Notes: a model not told the origin generated them from the letters alone. A stretch of 64,000 nt of DNA from Gammaproteobacteria bacterium Milos-ODIII6 (GCA_029228645.1 JAPTHR010000014.1:2668-66667), one strand, 5' to 3'; shown: positions 33,907 through 42,866, numbered from the stretch's first letter. Numbers and translations are program-made.

Positions 33907-35183
33907 GGCTGGCGATAACCCCAGACGGCGAACACCGGGTCACTGCTGTCGCGCTGCTTGGAGTACGGATCGCCCGGCGGGCGGGGCAGACCGCGCAGCG
34001 AGTAGCTGTGCAGATCGCGGAACCGACCCTCGCGCAGGAAATATTCGAGCACGAGGCCGGGGCGTTCGAAAGGGTGGGCAAACTGCCATACCCGGGTCAC
34101 CTTGGGTGGGAACCAGCGATCGGAGAAGGTCACGACCAGGGGTGCGGCGGGCCGCAGCACCCGTGCCAGCTCGCTGAATACCGCGAAGGGTTTTATCAGG
34201 TACTCGACCGAGAGGCTGCAGATCGCGCCATCGAAGCTGGCATCCGGCCACGGCAGCGAACTCTCGATGTTGAGATCCTGCACCACTGCCCCAGCCAGCG
34301 CGGGGTTGGCTTCCATCTCAGCCCTGTTCATTCCCAGGCCGAAGACCTCTGCGGCGTAATCCCCCGGCAGGTGGGAGTGCAGGCTGCTCATCAGGTCGAG
34401 GATCCTGCCCTCGGACGGCAGCAGGCGTCGATACAGTGCGCCGATCTGGGCCGAGGCCGTGTTATCGACATGCGCGACCATGCGCGGCTGTGCATAGAAG
34501 ACCTCGTCCGGCTCCGCGGCCTGGCGCAGGAAGGGGGAGTCACTGAAGAAATCGGTCGGCTGGTCATCCCAACGCGCCTGCATCCCCGGGCCACCGTTGC
34601 ATATCTGCTGGGTCATGTTCTGCAGCTGTTCAACCGGTCCTTCGCCGGCTTTGCGGCTGTCCAGGATACGCGCGCCAAGGCGCAGCTCGCGACCGGCCAG
34701 GGGGTGGGCAAGATCGATGTCCAGCTGGTTTTCGGCTACCCCGATGACGCGCAGGGGGCGGATGTCGCGCCGTCGGCAGCCGGCGACCCCCGCAATGAAA
34801 CCGCGCGGGTAGAAACGACCGATCCTCGGTTCCACGAGGTGGCCTCGGATGAAGTGGCGGTCGAAGGATTCGCCTGGGATCCTGAGCCGGTCCCCTGGGG
34901 TCGCGGCCGCAAGCAACTCGCCGGACCCGAAGACATGGCTGGCGACCTCGCCTCGCGGCTGGTTCAGGAGTTGCTGCTGCAACGGTTGCGGCAGAAGTTC
35001 AGGTGCGAAATGTGAATGCGGGGCAACCAGGATATCGCTGTGGCGCGCGCTCCCGGATTCCCAGGAGAGCTCGTATGCAATCTGCGCCACGGTGTCCGGC
35101 CGATTCGACTGCAGCGCCCCCGGGGTGGCGTCCCGGTCGCCGACGGCGATGGCGCTCAAGCCGCTGAAGTCCTTGTCCCGCAT
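33903..35183 (-). CDS. SlyD/FKBP-like domain fused to a SAM methyltransferase
   Basis: 426 residues. The N-terminal part (about 1-175) resembles SlyD-type FKBP proline isomerases: VAQIAYELSWESGS, RIGRFYPRGFI, and HPLAGRELRLGARIL like the HPLAG...F.V.V segment of SlyD. The C-terminal part (about 215-415) is a class I methyltransferase: GRILDLMSSLHSHLP, VVQDLNIESSLPWPDASFDGAICSLSVEYL, ARVLRPAAPLVVTFSDR. The Gly-rich SAM loop is weak, so activity is not certain. It lies 6 bases after ppx and overlaps the next gene. The substrate may be a proline-containing protein, but this is inference. Confidence 0.7.
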   Translation of the reverse strand: MRDKDFSGLSAIAVGDRDATPGALQSNRPDTVAQIAYELSWESGSARHSDILVAPHSHFAPELLPQPLQQQLLNQPRGEVASHVFGSGELLAAATPGDRLRIPGESFDRHFIRGHLVEPRIGRFYPRGFIAGVAGCRRRDIRPLRVIGVAENQLDIDLAHPLAGRELRLGARILDSRKAGEGPVEQLQNMTQQICNGGPGMQARWDDQPTDFFSDSPFLRQAAEPDEVFYAQPRMVAHVDNTASAQIGALYRRLLPSEGRILDLMSSLHSHLPGDYAAEVFGLGMNRAEMEANPALAGAVVQDLNIESSLPWPDASFDGAICSLSVEYLIKPFAVFSELARVLRPAAPLVVTFSDRWFPPKVTRVWQFAHPFERPGLVLEYFLREGRFRDLHSYSLRGLPRPPGDPYSKQRDSSDPVFAVWGYRQP

Positions 35184-35189
35184 ATACGC

Positions 35190-36701
35190 TCAGAACTTTA
35201 GTTTGAATCCCGCATTGGCGAGGTACCCCGCCTCGTGTTCCAGTTCCAGGTGGGTGAGTGGATGGGACGCCAGCCAGTCGTCCGGAAAACCGACCTGCAA
35301 CGTGCCCGAATCCTTGATATCGAGGTACAGCATCGGCTTGTTGTCGGGCGAGTGGCCGCGGTGCAGCAGGACCGAGAGGCGCAGCAGCACGGTCAGGCGG
35401 CGGGTGGGTTCGAGCAGGTATTCCGGCAGGTTTTGCCAGGCGGCCTCGGAAAACTTGCGCCGGTGGTTGTAAACCATCGCCGCGAGCATCGCCTGCTGCG
35501 GGCGTGAGAAGCCCGGCATGTCGGCATTCGCGAGAATGTAGGCGCCGTGCTTGTGGAAGCCGCTGTGCGAGATGCTCAGGCCCACCTCGTGCAACCGGCA
35601 TGCCCAGCCGAGCATGCGCGCGTGGTCGCCGCTGGTCAGGTCCCAGGGGCGCGCAACCTGGCTGAGTAGCGCTGTCGCGGTCATCTCCACCCGCTGTGCC
35701 TGGGCGTTGTCGACGCCGAACCGCTCCACCAGCGACTCCACCGTGCGGGTGCGCACGTCGATGTGCCGGGTGTAGCCGATCAGTTCGTACAGCAGCCCTT
35801 CGCGCAGGGCCATGTCGGAGACCTGCATCTTTTCGATCCCCAGGCTGTCGAACAGGGCGCTCAGGACCGCCACGCCGCCGGCGAACACCGGGCGGCGCTC
35901 GTCCGAGAGACCCTCCAGTTCGATCGCATCCACGTGTCCGGCCTTGATCAGCTTCTTGCGCAGTTTTTTCAGGCTGGCCGCAGTGATCCCCTCTTCGCTC
36001 CAGCCGTTCGCCTTGACCACGCTGCGGATCGCGCGGATGGTCCCGGAGCTGCCTACCGCGCGGCTCCAGTTGCCTTGCTGGTAGATATGGCGTACCGGGC
36101 GCACTTCCAGCGCGGCGCGCAGCATCGCGGATCGCATGCTGTCTTCGCTGATGCGGCCCTCGCCGAACATCAGCCGGCTCATGCTGACACAGCCCATGTA
36201 CAGGCTGTCACGCTGGCCCGGTTCGGTGCCCTGGCCGAGGATCAGTTCGGTGCTGCCGCCACCGATGTCGATCACCAGGCGGGTCTCGTCCCCGGCGGCC
36301 AGGCCATGCGCCACCCCGAGGTAGACCAGGCGCGCCTCCTCGTTACCCGAGATGATCTCGATCGGGTGACCGAGGGCCCGCTCGGCTGTCCTTAGAAAGG
36401 CGCCGTTGTCCTCGATCTGGCGCATGGTGTTGGTCCCGACCGCGCGGATCGCCTCCGGAGGGATGCCGCGCAGGCGCTGGCCGAAACGCTCCAGGCAATC
36501 CAGCGCGCGCTGCGCGACCTGTTCATCCAGCGACTGGTCTTCACGCAGCCCCTCGCCGAGCCGCACCGAGTCGCGCAGCCGGTCGACCAGCACGAGGCGA
36601 TCCTTGTCCATGCGCCCGACGACCATGTGAAAGCTGTTGGAACCGAGGTCGATGGCGGCGTAGCTGGTCTCGTCGGTTTGGTCCTGCAAAGGCGTGCTCA
36701 T
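35190..36701 (-). CDS. ppx: Exopolyphosphatase (Ppx/GppA family)
   Basis: 503 residues. The ASKHA-fold N-terminal domain has AAIDLGSNSFHMVVGRM (about 15-31) and DIGGGSTELILGQG (about 145). An HD-like C-terminal domain follows, with GWACRLHEVGLSISHSG. It degrades long-chain polyphosphate to phosphate, and some members act on pppGpp. First gene of a five-gene minus-strand run through hemH; divergent from the Nudix gene (61-base gap). A PPK2 gene at 58 kb in this window uses the same polymer. Confidence 0.93.
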   Translation of the reverse strand: MSTPLQDQTDETSYAAIDLGSNSFHMVVGRMDKDRLVLVDRLRDSVRLGEGLREDQSLDEQVAQRALDCLERFGQRLRGIPPEAIRAVGTNTMRQIEDNGAFLRTAERALGHPIEIISGNEEARLVYLGVAHGLAAGDETRLVIDIGGGSTELILGQGTEPGQRDSLYMGCVSMSRLMFGEGRISEDSMRSAMLRAALEVRPVRHIYQQGNWSRAVGSSGTIRAIRSVVKANGWSEEGITAASLKKLRKKLIKAGHVDAIELEGLSDERRPVFAGGVAVLSALFDSLGIEKMQVSDMALREGLLYELIGYTRHIDVRTRTVESLVERFGVDNAQAQRVEMTATALLSQVARPWDLTSGDHARMLGWACRLHEVGLSISHSGFHKHGAYILANADMPGFSRPQQAMLAAMVYNHRRKFSEAAWQNLPEYLLEPTRRLTVLLRLSVLLHRGHSPDNKPMLYLDIKDSGTLQVGFPDDWLASHPLTHLELEHEAGYLANAGFKLKF

Positions 36702-36762
36702 GTCTTTCCTGCCCGGTAAAAGTCGCGCACATGCTACCGCTTTTGCGGTTTAAGATGGAGCG

Positions 36763-37350
36763 ATGAAGATGAAGTATTGCAGTTGCTGTGGTGAGCTCAT
36801 CCGGGTCGGTGTGCCGGAGGGCGACAACCGGCCACGCCACATCTGTGACGCCTGCGATACGGTGCACTACCACAACCCCAAGATCGTGACCGGCTGCATT
36901 CCCGCCTGGGAAGACAAGGTTCTGCTCTGCCGGCGTGCGATCGAGCCGCGCTACGGGCTGTGGACGGTGCCGGCCGGCTTCATGGAGAACGGCGAGACCA
37001 CCTACCAGGGCGCGATGCGCGAGACCCTGGAGGAGGCCAACGCACGGGTCGCGGTCGAGGACCTGTACATGACGGTCAACCTGCCGCACATCGACCAGGT
37101 GTACATGCTGTTCCGGGCCAGGCTGCTGGATCTGGATTTCTCACCCGGCGAGGAGAGCCTCGAGGTCGAACTCTTCGGCAAAGAGCAGGTGCCCTGGAAT
37201 CAGTTGGCCTTTCCCACCGTGGCGTTGACGCTGAAGCAGTATTTCGTTGATCGCGACAAGGGTGCCTTCCCGGCGCGTATGGCGGATATCGTGCGCAACC
37301 CTGCCAATCCGCGAGGTTTCGATGTCAATCTGATTGGCGGGGAATGGTGA
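36763..37350 (+). CDS. Zinc-ribbon Nudix hydrolase
   Basis: 195 residues. An N-terminal zinc ribbon (C6xxC9 and C28xxC31) is followed by a Nudix domain with the full box GX5EX7RETLEEAN (about 72-94). The arrangement recalls NudC-like or ADP-ribose pyrophosphatases. It hydrolyses a nucleoside-diphosphate-linked compound, but the substrate cannot be told from sequence. ATG at 36763, with another at 36769. Monocistronic, divergent from ppx, followed by repeats. Confidence 0.88.
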   Translation: MKMKYCSCCGELIRVGVPEGDNRPRHICDACDTVHYHNPKIVTGCIPAWEDKVLLCRRAIEPRYGLWTVPAGFMENGETTYQGAMRETLEEANARVAVEDLYMTVNLPHIDQVYMLFRARLLDLDFSPGEESLEVELFGKEQVPWNQLAFPTVALTLKQYFVDRDKGAFPARMADIVRNPANPRGFDVNLIGGEW

Positions 37351-37397
37351 GGAGCAAGGGATAGCGAGGCCCTGCACGCCAAGGGCAGGGGGCATCC

Positions 37398-37462
37398 ATT
37401 CGCCAGCAAGCTGGCTCCTACGGCTGGTAGCGTCTTTTTGTAGGAGCGGCCTTGGCCGCGAA
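37398..37462. repeat. Pair of opposed REP elements (BIME-like)
   Basis: REP1, 37398-37421 (ATTCGCCAGCAAGCTGGCTC followed by CTAC), and REP2, 37439-37462 (TGTAGGAGCGGCCTTGGCCG followed by CGAA), are in opposite orientation, 17 bases apart. Each contains its own palindrome (CCAGC-AA-GCTGG and GCGGCC-TT-GGCCGC). They match the GTAGGAGC-type REP sequences well known in Pseudomonas and relatives. No RAYT transposase is present nearby. Confidence 0.85.
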
Positions 37463-37505
37463 GGGTAATCCCGCGAATGGTCCCATGGGCAGGTGGCGTA
37501 TAACG

Positions 37506-37571
37506 GGTCGGAGTCAAACCGTTCACATACGATGGTTTCTCCCACCTTCGTGGCACGGTTTGACTTCGACC
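37506..37571. repeat. 66-base inverted repeat upstream of the GSCFA gene
   Basis: 17-base arms, 37506-37522 (GGTCGGAGTCAAACCGT) and 37555-37571, match at 16 of 17 positions around a 32-base loop. The short phrase CCCTCAGCAC follows twice (near 37571 and 37607). It ends 86 bases before the gene start, and could be a small mobile element or a leader hairpin. A similar phrase, GACTTCGACCCCTT, recurs at 53714-53727. Confidence 0.6.
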
Positions 37572-37657
37572 CCTCAGCACCTCGATGTAACTCCGATCCC
37601 TCAGCACAAGTTGGTACGCTGCCCCCCAATTGTCAATGACTCCAGGAGACGGTCTTC

Positions 37658-39358
37658 GTGAAACACCCGTATGAGACACAGCCGGATAAGGCATTTTGGG
37701 CTACCGGCGTAAGGAATAGTCTCGTAGAGCATGGCTCTCTGGATGTTGAGCCTCTGACATCGATTTTGGACAAGGATGATGTTGTCGTTTCCGCGGGCTC
37801 ATGCTTTGCACAGCATGTTGGAAAGGAGCTGTTCCGACGGGGATACGGTTATGCCAAGTCAGCGTTTTCCGGAGAGCGGGTGGAAAGTTTCGGGTTGGGG
37901 AATGTGTACACCATTCGTCAGCTGAAGCAATGGTTGGAATATGGACTTGGGCAGAGGGAATGGGCTGAACAGACGTTACATGTCGAGTCGGGCCGGTACT
38001 ACGATTATCTGTTGCCCCACTTGGGCAAGTTTTCCAGCCTGGATGATATTCAAGACCATCGAAGGGAGGTGGCAGATGAGTTGGTGCGTCAACTGACTTG
38101 CGCCGATGTTTTTGTGTTCACCCTGGGTCTGACAGAGGCCTGGGTGAACTCCGAGGGTGATGTCTACCCCTCTTGCCCCGGTGTCATGGTTGGGTGTTTT
38201 GATGAGTCTTGTCATCAGTTTGTTAACCTGGCATTTTCCGATGTGTTGTCCGACCTGAAGGATGTCGAAGCTCGTATTCTGGAAATTAATCCAAACCTGA
38301 ATCTGGTCTTCACAGTTTCCCCTGTTCCCCTGACAGGTACCGCAACTGACGAACATGTTTTGATTGCAACGAATCATTCCAAGTCTATTCTGCGAGCAGC
38401 CTTGGGTGAATTTCTCAAGGGCGCGCGATCATCGTCCTACTTCCCTTCCTATGAACTGATCACTCACAACACCTTGAATGATTGGCGCTTCCAGGAAAAC
38501 CTGAGGACAGTAAGTACTGAAGGTGTGGCGTTTGTAATGCAGCATGCATTTGGCGATGCCAGGAACAAGGCTTCCGCGAGAGGGCTGGGCAAGGCCGGGG
38601 AAATCGCTGATGAAGCTTTTTGTGAAGAAAGTCTGATCGAAGCGCATCAAAAACTGGGCCAAAAAAATGCGCCTGATTTTGAGTTTGTGTTAGTTGGTGA
38701 TTCTCATATGGAACATCTGGCCAAGGCACTTGAGGGGATGGGGGTTGCTGTTGCCGGCGGTCAAGTGATGAATGGAAGTGGTTTCACGGATGGGAAGTTT
38801 GAATTGTCCGAATCCAGGGTGTTTGTGCCAAAGGAAAGCCCTGAGTCGAAGGAAATCTGGGACGATCTGTTTGAGAAAATTGAGAACCAAGCTGATGGCT
38901 TGAATATCTTAACGAACATTGGATTTCAGACACATAGAACCATTAATGGAATGGCCAATCATTTCCGTGAGTTGGTGGTGACTTTTGATCAGAGTTTTGA
39001 ATACTTCAATGAGAAGTACAGGGATCAAATTGAAATCTGGTCTCGGCTGTCTCGCTATGGTCGCGTATGGCTGATAGAAGACCCTTCTTTTTATGCCTTC
39101 ATATCCAACAAAACCGATGCGTTGATTGTCAGGGATAAGAACTTCCCTGTGTATTGTGCGTGCGTAAGAGAGGCGGCCAAAGCGGTAGGGGTGGAGTATT
39201 TGGACCCGTGTAATGCGGTCATGCAAAAAATCTTTCATGAAACCGGGTCTGTTGTGGGGGCTGTTGGACCTGACGGTTTCCATGGAAGTGAGAAATACTA
39301 CGAGGTGGCCGCACGCGTGTTAACAGATACCATTTACCCGAAAACGGTTGGTGGTTGA
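37658..39358 (+). CDS. Double SGNH protein: GSCFA domain plus second SGNH hydrolase/acyltransferase domain
   Basis: 566 residues from a GTG with AGGAGA at the right distance. The N-terminal GSCFA domain (about 40-300) has VVSAGSCFAQ (GSCFA at 47-51), FTVSPVPL and YFPSYELITHNTLNDWRF. The C-terminal SGNH-like domain (about 338-560) has FVLVGDSHME (GDSH at 347-350) and the terminal DxxH in GPDGFHGS. Both halves keep a plausible nucleophile, so this may be a two-site esterase or acyltransferase acting on carbohydrate. Base composition is visibly AT-richer than the neighbours and its codon use is different, suggesting transfer. It faces the legionaminic-acid cluster tail to tail. Confidence 0.75.
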   Translation: MKHPYETQPDKAFWATGVRNSLVEHGSLDVEPLTSILDKDDVVVSAGSCFAQHVGKELFRRGYGYAKSAFSGERVESFGLGNVYTIRQLKQWLEYGLGQREWAEQTLHVESGRYYDYLLPHLGKFSSLDDIQDHRREVADELVRQLTCADVFVFTLGLTEAWVNSEGDVYPSCPGVMVGCFDESCHQFVNLAFSDVLSDLKDVEARILEINPNLNLVFTVSPVPLTGTATDEHVLIATNHSKSILRAALGEFLKGARSSSYFPSYELITHNTLNDWRFQENLRTVSTEGVAFVMQHAFGDARNKASARGLGKAGEIADEAFCEESLIEAHQKLGQKNAPDFEFVLVGDSHMEHLAKALEGMGVAVAGGQVMNGSGFTDGKFELSESRVFVPKESPESKEIWDDLFEKIENQADGLNILTNIGFQTHRTINGMANHFRELVVTFDQSFEYFNEKYRDQIEIWSRLSRYGRVWLIEDPSFYAFISNKTDALIVRDKNFPVYCACVREAAKAVGVEYLDPCNAVMQKIFHETGSVVGAVGPDGFHGSEKYYEVAARVLTDTIYPKTVGG

Positions 39359-39385
39359 AGTGGCAACAAGCCGCGTGGTCTGTGG

Positions 39386-40438
39386 TCAGCCAAACATCTC
39401 GGCGAATTCCTCGGAGGCCCGCTCGAGGTCCTCGATGCGCCCGATATCCACCCAGTAATCGCGCAGCGGAAAGCTGCCCACTGGCCGCTGCATGTCCATC
39501 AGGCGCTCGAACAGGGTCGGCATGTCGTAGAACTTCTGCCCCGGGACCAGCTGCAGGGCCTCCGGCGACAGCACGTAGATACCGGCATTGACGTAGTGCC
39601 GCTCGACCGGTTTCTCGCGCAGCTGCTCGATGCGGTAACCGTCACCGATGCGCAGCACGCCGTAGGGAATCTGGTGGCTGTATTCGCGCATCGCCATGGT
39701 GGCAACGAAGCCCTGGCGATTGTGAAACTCCAGCAGGCGGACGAAATCGACCTTGGTCAGGAGGTCGCCGTTCATCACGATGATGGGTTGGTCCGGTGTC
39801 TCCGACAACAGGCTGAGCGCGCCCGCGGTGCCGAGACGCCGGTCCTCGGTGATGTAAGCGATCTGTACCCCGAGCTGCGCGCCGTCCCCGAAGTAGTCGC
39901 GAATCATGTGCCCCTTGTAGTTCAGGCACAGGTGGATGTTCTCGAAGCCCTGCGAGGCAAAGTTCTCGATGATCGTCTCGAGGACCGGTTTCGGTCCTAC
40001 CGGCACCAGCGGCTTAGGGATATTTTCGGTCAGCGGGCGCAGGCGCGTGCCAAGGCCCCCTGCCATGATGACCACCGGTGTGCTGCGCGAGGGTTCACTG
40101 GGGATGCGGTACTCGGCCAGCTCGATGACACAGCCGCGCTTGTCCAGGATCGGCAGGTGGCGCAGCGAATGCCGTTGCATGGTGCGCTGCCAGATGCGCT
40201 CGTCCTCTTCCAGCAGGCCGGTCACCGGGTTGGGGTTCATGACCTCGCTGACCGGGGTCTCCAGGGTGCGCCCCTTGAGCAGCGCGCGCCGGATATCCCC
40301 GTCGGTGATGGTGCCGCTGAGGTGGCAGGCGTCTTCCACCACCAGGGCGATCTGCTTGGCGCCCCGGTCGATGATCTCGAGGGCCGCGCGTACGCTTGCC
40401 GCGGGCTCGATGGCAATGTCTTTCCAGCTGTCGGGCAT
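39386..40438 (-). CDS. ptmE: CBS-domain sugar nucleotidyltransferase (PtmE-like)
   Basis: 350 residues. Two CBS motifs (about 1-115) precede a sugar-1-phosphate nucleotidyltransferase domain (about 120-345) with VVIMAGGLGTRLRPLTENIPKPLVPVG, MNGDLLTKVDF and YVNAGIYVLSP. In Campylobacter, PtmE makes GDP-glucosamine for the legionaminic acid route. Here it is the last gene of that cluster, directly abutting the stop codon of the upstream acetyltransferase (TAA then ATG). The guanylyltransferase specificity is inferred from the context. Confidence 0.82.
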   Translation of the reverse strand: MPDSWKDIAIEPAASVRAALEIIDRGAKQIALVVEDACHLSGTITDGDIRRALLKGRTLETPVSEVMNPNPVTGLLEEDERIWQRTMQRHSLRHLPILDKRGCVIELAEYRIPSEPSRSTPVVIMAGGLGTRLRPLTENIPKPLVPVGPKPVLETIIENFASQGFENIHLCLNYKGHMIRDYFGDGAQLGVQIAYITEDRRLGTAGALSLLSETPDQPIIVMNGDLLTKVDFVRLLEFHNRQGFVATMAMREYSHQIPYGVLRIGDGYRIEQLREKPVERHYVNAGIYVLSPEALQLVPGQKFYDMPTLFERLMDMQRPVGSFPLRDYWVDIGRIEDLERASEEFAEMFG

Positions 40439-41080
40439 TTAATTGGCCAGGTTGCGTTTAATCTCGGCCGGGACGCCGGCTACCAGCGTCAACGGTTTGA
40501 CATTTTCGATGACTACCGCTCCTGCAGCAATAATCACGCCATTTCCGATCTCAATCCCCTGTATCACCACCGCGCCTGCTCCGATATGGGCGTTCTCTCC
40601 AACCCGGCACCCTCCGCAAAGGACCGCCCCGCTGGCGACGTGCACGTGGTCATCGATGACACAGTCATGCTCGATCAGCGCACGGCTGTTGACGATCACG
40701 TTGTCCCCCAGGCGGACGCCGCTGTTGACCGTAGCGCCCGGCAGGAACTGGCAGCCGGTGCCCTGGTGCAGACGTTTCGACACAACCGCTGCCGGGTGCC
40801 GAACCGCCAGAAACCGGTATCCCAGGGCGCTGTAGCGCTCGAACAGGCCACGTCGCAGGCTGTTGTGACCCACCGAGCCCACGCCGTTCACCAGGCGCAG
40901 TTCGTTCGCGGGGAATTCCCGCAGGCAGCTGTCCGGACCGAGGTAGGGGATGCCAGGCAGCAGTTCGCCTTCATCACCCGGCGCGCTGTAGCCGACCACC
41001 ATCGCGCCCTGCTCGAGCAGGCAGTCCGCGAGTACGCGGGCGTGACCACCACCGCCGAGGATCACGATGCGTGAAGTCAT
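40439..41080 (-). CDS. Sugar O/N-acetyltransferase (NeuD/PglD/LegH-like)
   Basis: 213 residues. An N-terminal Rossmann-like part (RIVILGGGGHARVLADCL) leads into a left-handed beta-helix of hexapeptide repeats (GVRLGDNVIVNSRALIEHDCVIDDHVHVASGAVLCGG...). The catalytic His of PglD-like enzymes may be the H in LIEHDC. In legionaminic acid synthesis LegH acetylates the UDP-4-amino sugar; NeuD O-acetylates sialic acid. Position inside the cluster supports LegH. The ATG overlaps the legI stop by 4 bases. Confidence 0.85.
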   Translation of the reverse strand: MTSRIVILGGGGHARVLADCLLEQGAMVVGYSAPGDEGELLPGIPYLGPDSCLREFPANELRLVNGVGSVGHNSLRRGLFERYSALGYRFLAVRHPAAVVSKRLHQGTGCQFLPGATVNSGVRLGDNVIVNSRALIEHDCVIDDHVHVASGAVLCGGCRVGENAHIGAGAVVIQGIEIGNGVIIAAGAVVIENVKPLTLVAGVPAEIKRNLAN

Positions 41081-42153
41081 TCGATGACCTCGTCGGCCGC
41101 GTAGACACGCCTGGCGGGCGTGCCCAGCAGGTCCCAGAAATCCAGCGGCGAGCGGCCGCTGGCCGGACGCTTGCTGCCGAGATTGTCTGTGCTGAAGGGC
41201 TCTCCCCTGGCGATGGGTCGCAGCGCTACCAGGCTCTTGCGCGCAACCGCGCGATTGCCCTGCTCGACCGGCGACATCGCCTTGGTCGGGCTGCCGAGCG
41301 CGATTTCGACGCGCCTTACCGCATTCACCAGCTCCGTCAGTTCATCGGGTTCCAGCGAGGCGACATGATCCGGGCCCGGCAGGGTGCGATCCAGGGTGAA
41401 GTGTTTTTCCAGAATCGTGGCCCCGCGCGCGGCGGCCATCACCGCGACATCGATGCCGAGGGTGTGATCGGAGTAGCCGACCCGCAGGCCGAAGGCGTCG
41501 CGCAGGGTATCCATGGCGCGCAGATTGACCTGCTCCAGCGGGCAGGGGTACTCGGTGGTGCAATGCAGCAGGTGGACCCGCTGGCGCAACAGCTCCCAGG
41601 CCGATGGATCATCCAGCACTGCGCTGAAATCGGATCGCCCCGTTGGCGGGTTGGCATGCAGGTAGCCGAATGCCAGCACCCCCAGTGCCTCGCGGATCTC
41701 GCCCAGGTTCGCCATGCCGGTCGACAGGATCAGCTCGCGCCCCGCGTTGGCGATCTGCAGCAGCAGCGGGGCATTGGTCAGTTCGCCCGAACCGAGTTTG
41801 ATGCGGGGCAGGTGGAGCTCCTGTATCAGGAATTCGGCGCTGGCCGGGTCGAAGGGCGAGGACATGAAGTCTATGCCGCGCTCGCCACAGCGCGCCACCA
41901 GCGCGTGGTGATCCCCGGGTGCGAGCACCAGCCGCTGCAGCATGGCCAGCTGGGAGCCGGAGTCGCCCTCGTTGCGTATCTGGTAGTCCGCCTGTGGGGC
42001 GCTCTGCGTGACCAGCGCGGCCGCGTCGAAGGTCTGGAACTTGACCGCATCCGCGCCAGCGGCAGCGGCAGCATCCACCAGGGCCAGGGCCCGCTCGAGG
42101 TTGCCGTTATGGTTCACGCCGGCCTCGGCGATGACATAGATGGCGTCGCTCAT
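41077..42153 (-). CDS. legI: N-acetylneuraminate/legionaminate synthase
   Basis: 358 residues. NeuB-type TIM barrel with YVIAEAGVNHNGNLERAL, KFQTFDAAALVT, FDPASAEFL, KLGSGELTNAPLL, CTTEYPCP, GYSDHTLGIDVAVMA and LEKHFTLD, and a C-terminal SAF (antifreeze-like) domain (about 290-350, with ARGEPFSTDNL). It condenses phosphoenolpyruvate with a 6-carbon amino sugar to give a nonulosonic acid. Start 42153 (MSDAIYV) is chosen for the 4-base overlap with the legF stop and GGGAGA at correct distance; an ATG two codons earlier is less well placed. Confidence 0.92.
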   Translation of the reverse strand: MSDAIYVIAEAGVNHNGNLERALALVDAAAAAGADAVKFQTFDAAALVTQSAPQADYQIRNEGDSGSQLAMLQRLVLAPGDHHALVARCGERGIDFMSSPFDPASAEFLIQELHLPRIKLGSGELTNAPLLLQIANAGRELILSTGMANLGEIREALGVLAFGYLHANPPTGRSDFSAVLDDPSAWELLRQRVHLLHCTTEYPCPLEQVNLRAMDTLRDAFGLRVGYSDHTLGIDVAVMAAARGATILEKHFTLDRTLPGPDHVASLEPDELTELVNAVRRVEIALGSPTKAMSPVEQGNRAVARKSLVALRPIARGEPFSTDNLGSKRPASGRSPLDFWDLLGTPARRVYAADEVIE

Positions 42154-42866
42154 GCCCATGTCTCCCGGGGGCGATCGAGCATCAGTTCCGCGAAGCGGAA
42201 ATCCAGTTCCGTATCGATATCGATCGATCGCTCCCGCGGCATGACGTAAGCGTAGCTGTTGTCATCCATTTCGAGGCTTCCGGTGCGCATCAGGCGCTCC
42301 ACATTGAACAGGTAAATGGCGCCGTTCAGACGGTAGCTGACGGGCAGGTCCTGTGAGCGGGTGCCGCGAATCCCGGGGCGGAAGAAGTCCTGCATGGACA
42401 GATCCAGCGGGAGCGTATTGCTCCATTCCGGAGGGTGATCGGTTGGGCAGACACTGATAACGGCGTCCGCCTGCTTTTCCAGCAACAGCCCGATGGCGCC
42501 ATCGATGTCCGCGCTGGTTCGCAGGGGCGAGGTGGGTTGCAGGAGCGCCACGTAATCATAGGGTTGACCATGAGCGATCAGGTGATTCAAGGCGTGCAGC
42601 AATACATCCAGCGTCGTTGCTGTATCCGTGGCGAACTTCGCAGGCCTTGAAAAGGGGACGCTTGCACCCGCCGCAAGACTCGCCTCGCCAATCTCCGTGT
42701 CGTCGGTAGAGACAATGACCTGGTCGATCCCGCGTGTCGCCAGCGCGGAATCGATGGTCCAGGAGATGAGTGGACGGCCAGCGAGCGACAGCAGGTTCTT
42801 TCCCGGGAGGCGCTTGCTACCACCCCGTGCCGGGACCAGGCCGAGTATTCGAGGCGACTCGGCCAT
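42150..42866 (-). CDS. legF: CMP-legionaminate (nonulosonate) cytidylyltransferase
   Basis: 238 residues. The CTP-binding signature LVPARGGSKRLPGKNLLSLAGRPLI is at about 8-32, then VIVSTDDTEIGEA, LLQPTSPLRTSADID and the C-terminal DIDTELDFRFAELML. It activates the nonulosonic acid as its CMP ester. The ATG at 42866 has AGGGAGG upstream; the open frame continues 54 codons further with unrelated sequence. It starts a second transcription block after a 373-base gap downstream of legG. Confidence 0.9.
   Translation of the reverse strand: MAESPRILGLVPARGGSKRLPGKNLLSLAGRPLISWTIDSALATRGIDQVIVSTDDTEIGEASLAAGASVPFSRPAKFATDTATTLDVLLHALNHLIAHGQPYDYVALLQPTSPLRTSADIDGAIGLLLEKQADAVISVCPTDHPPEWSNTLPLDLSMQDFFRPGIRGTRSQDLPVSYRLNGAIYLFNVERLMRTGSLEMDDNSYAYVMPRERSIDIDTELDFRFAELMLDRPRETWA

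Noticed and set aside
39359-39385. A bidirectional terminator between the convergent GSCFA gene and ptmE
   Set aside because: Only 27 bases and no stem with a T run on either strand.
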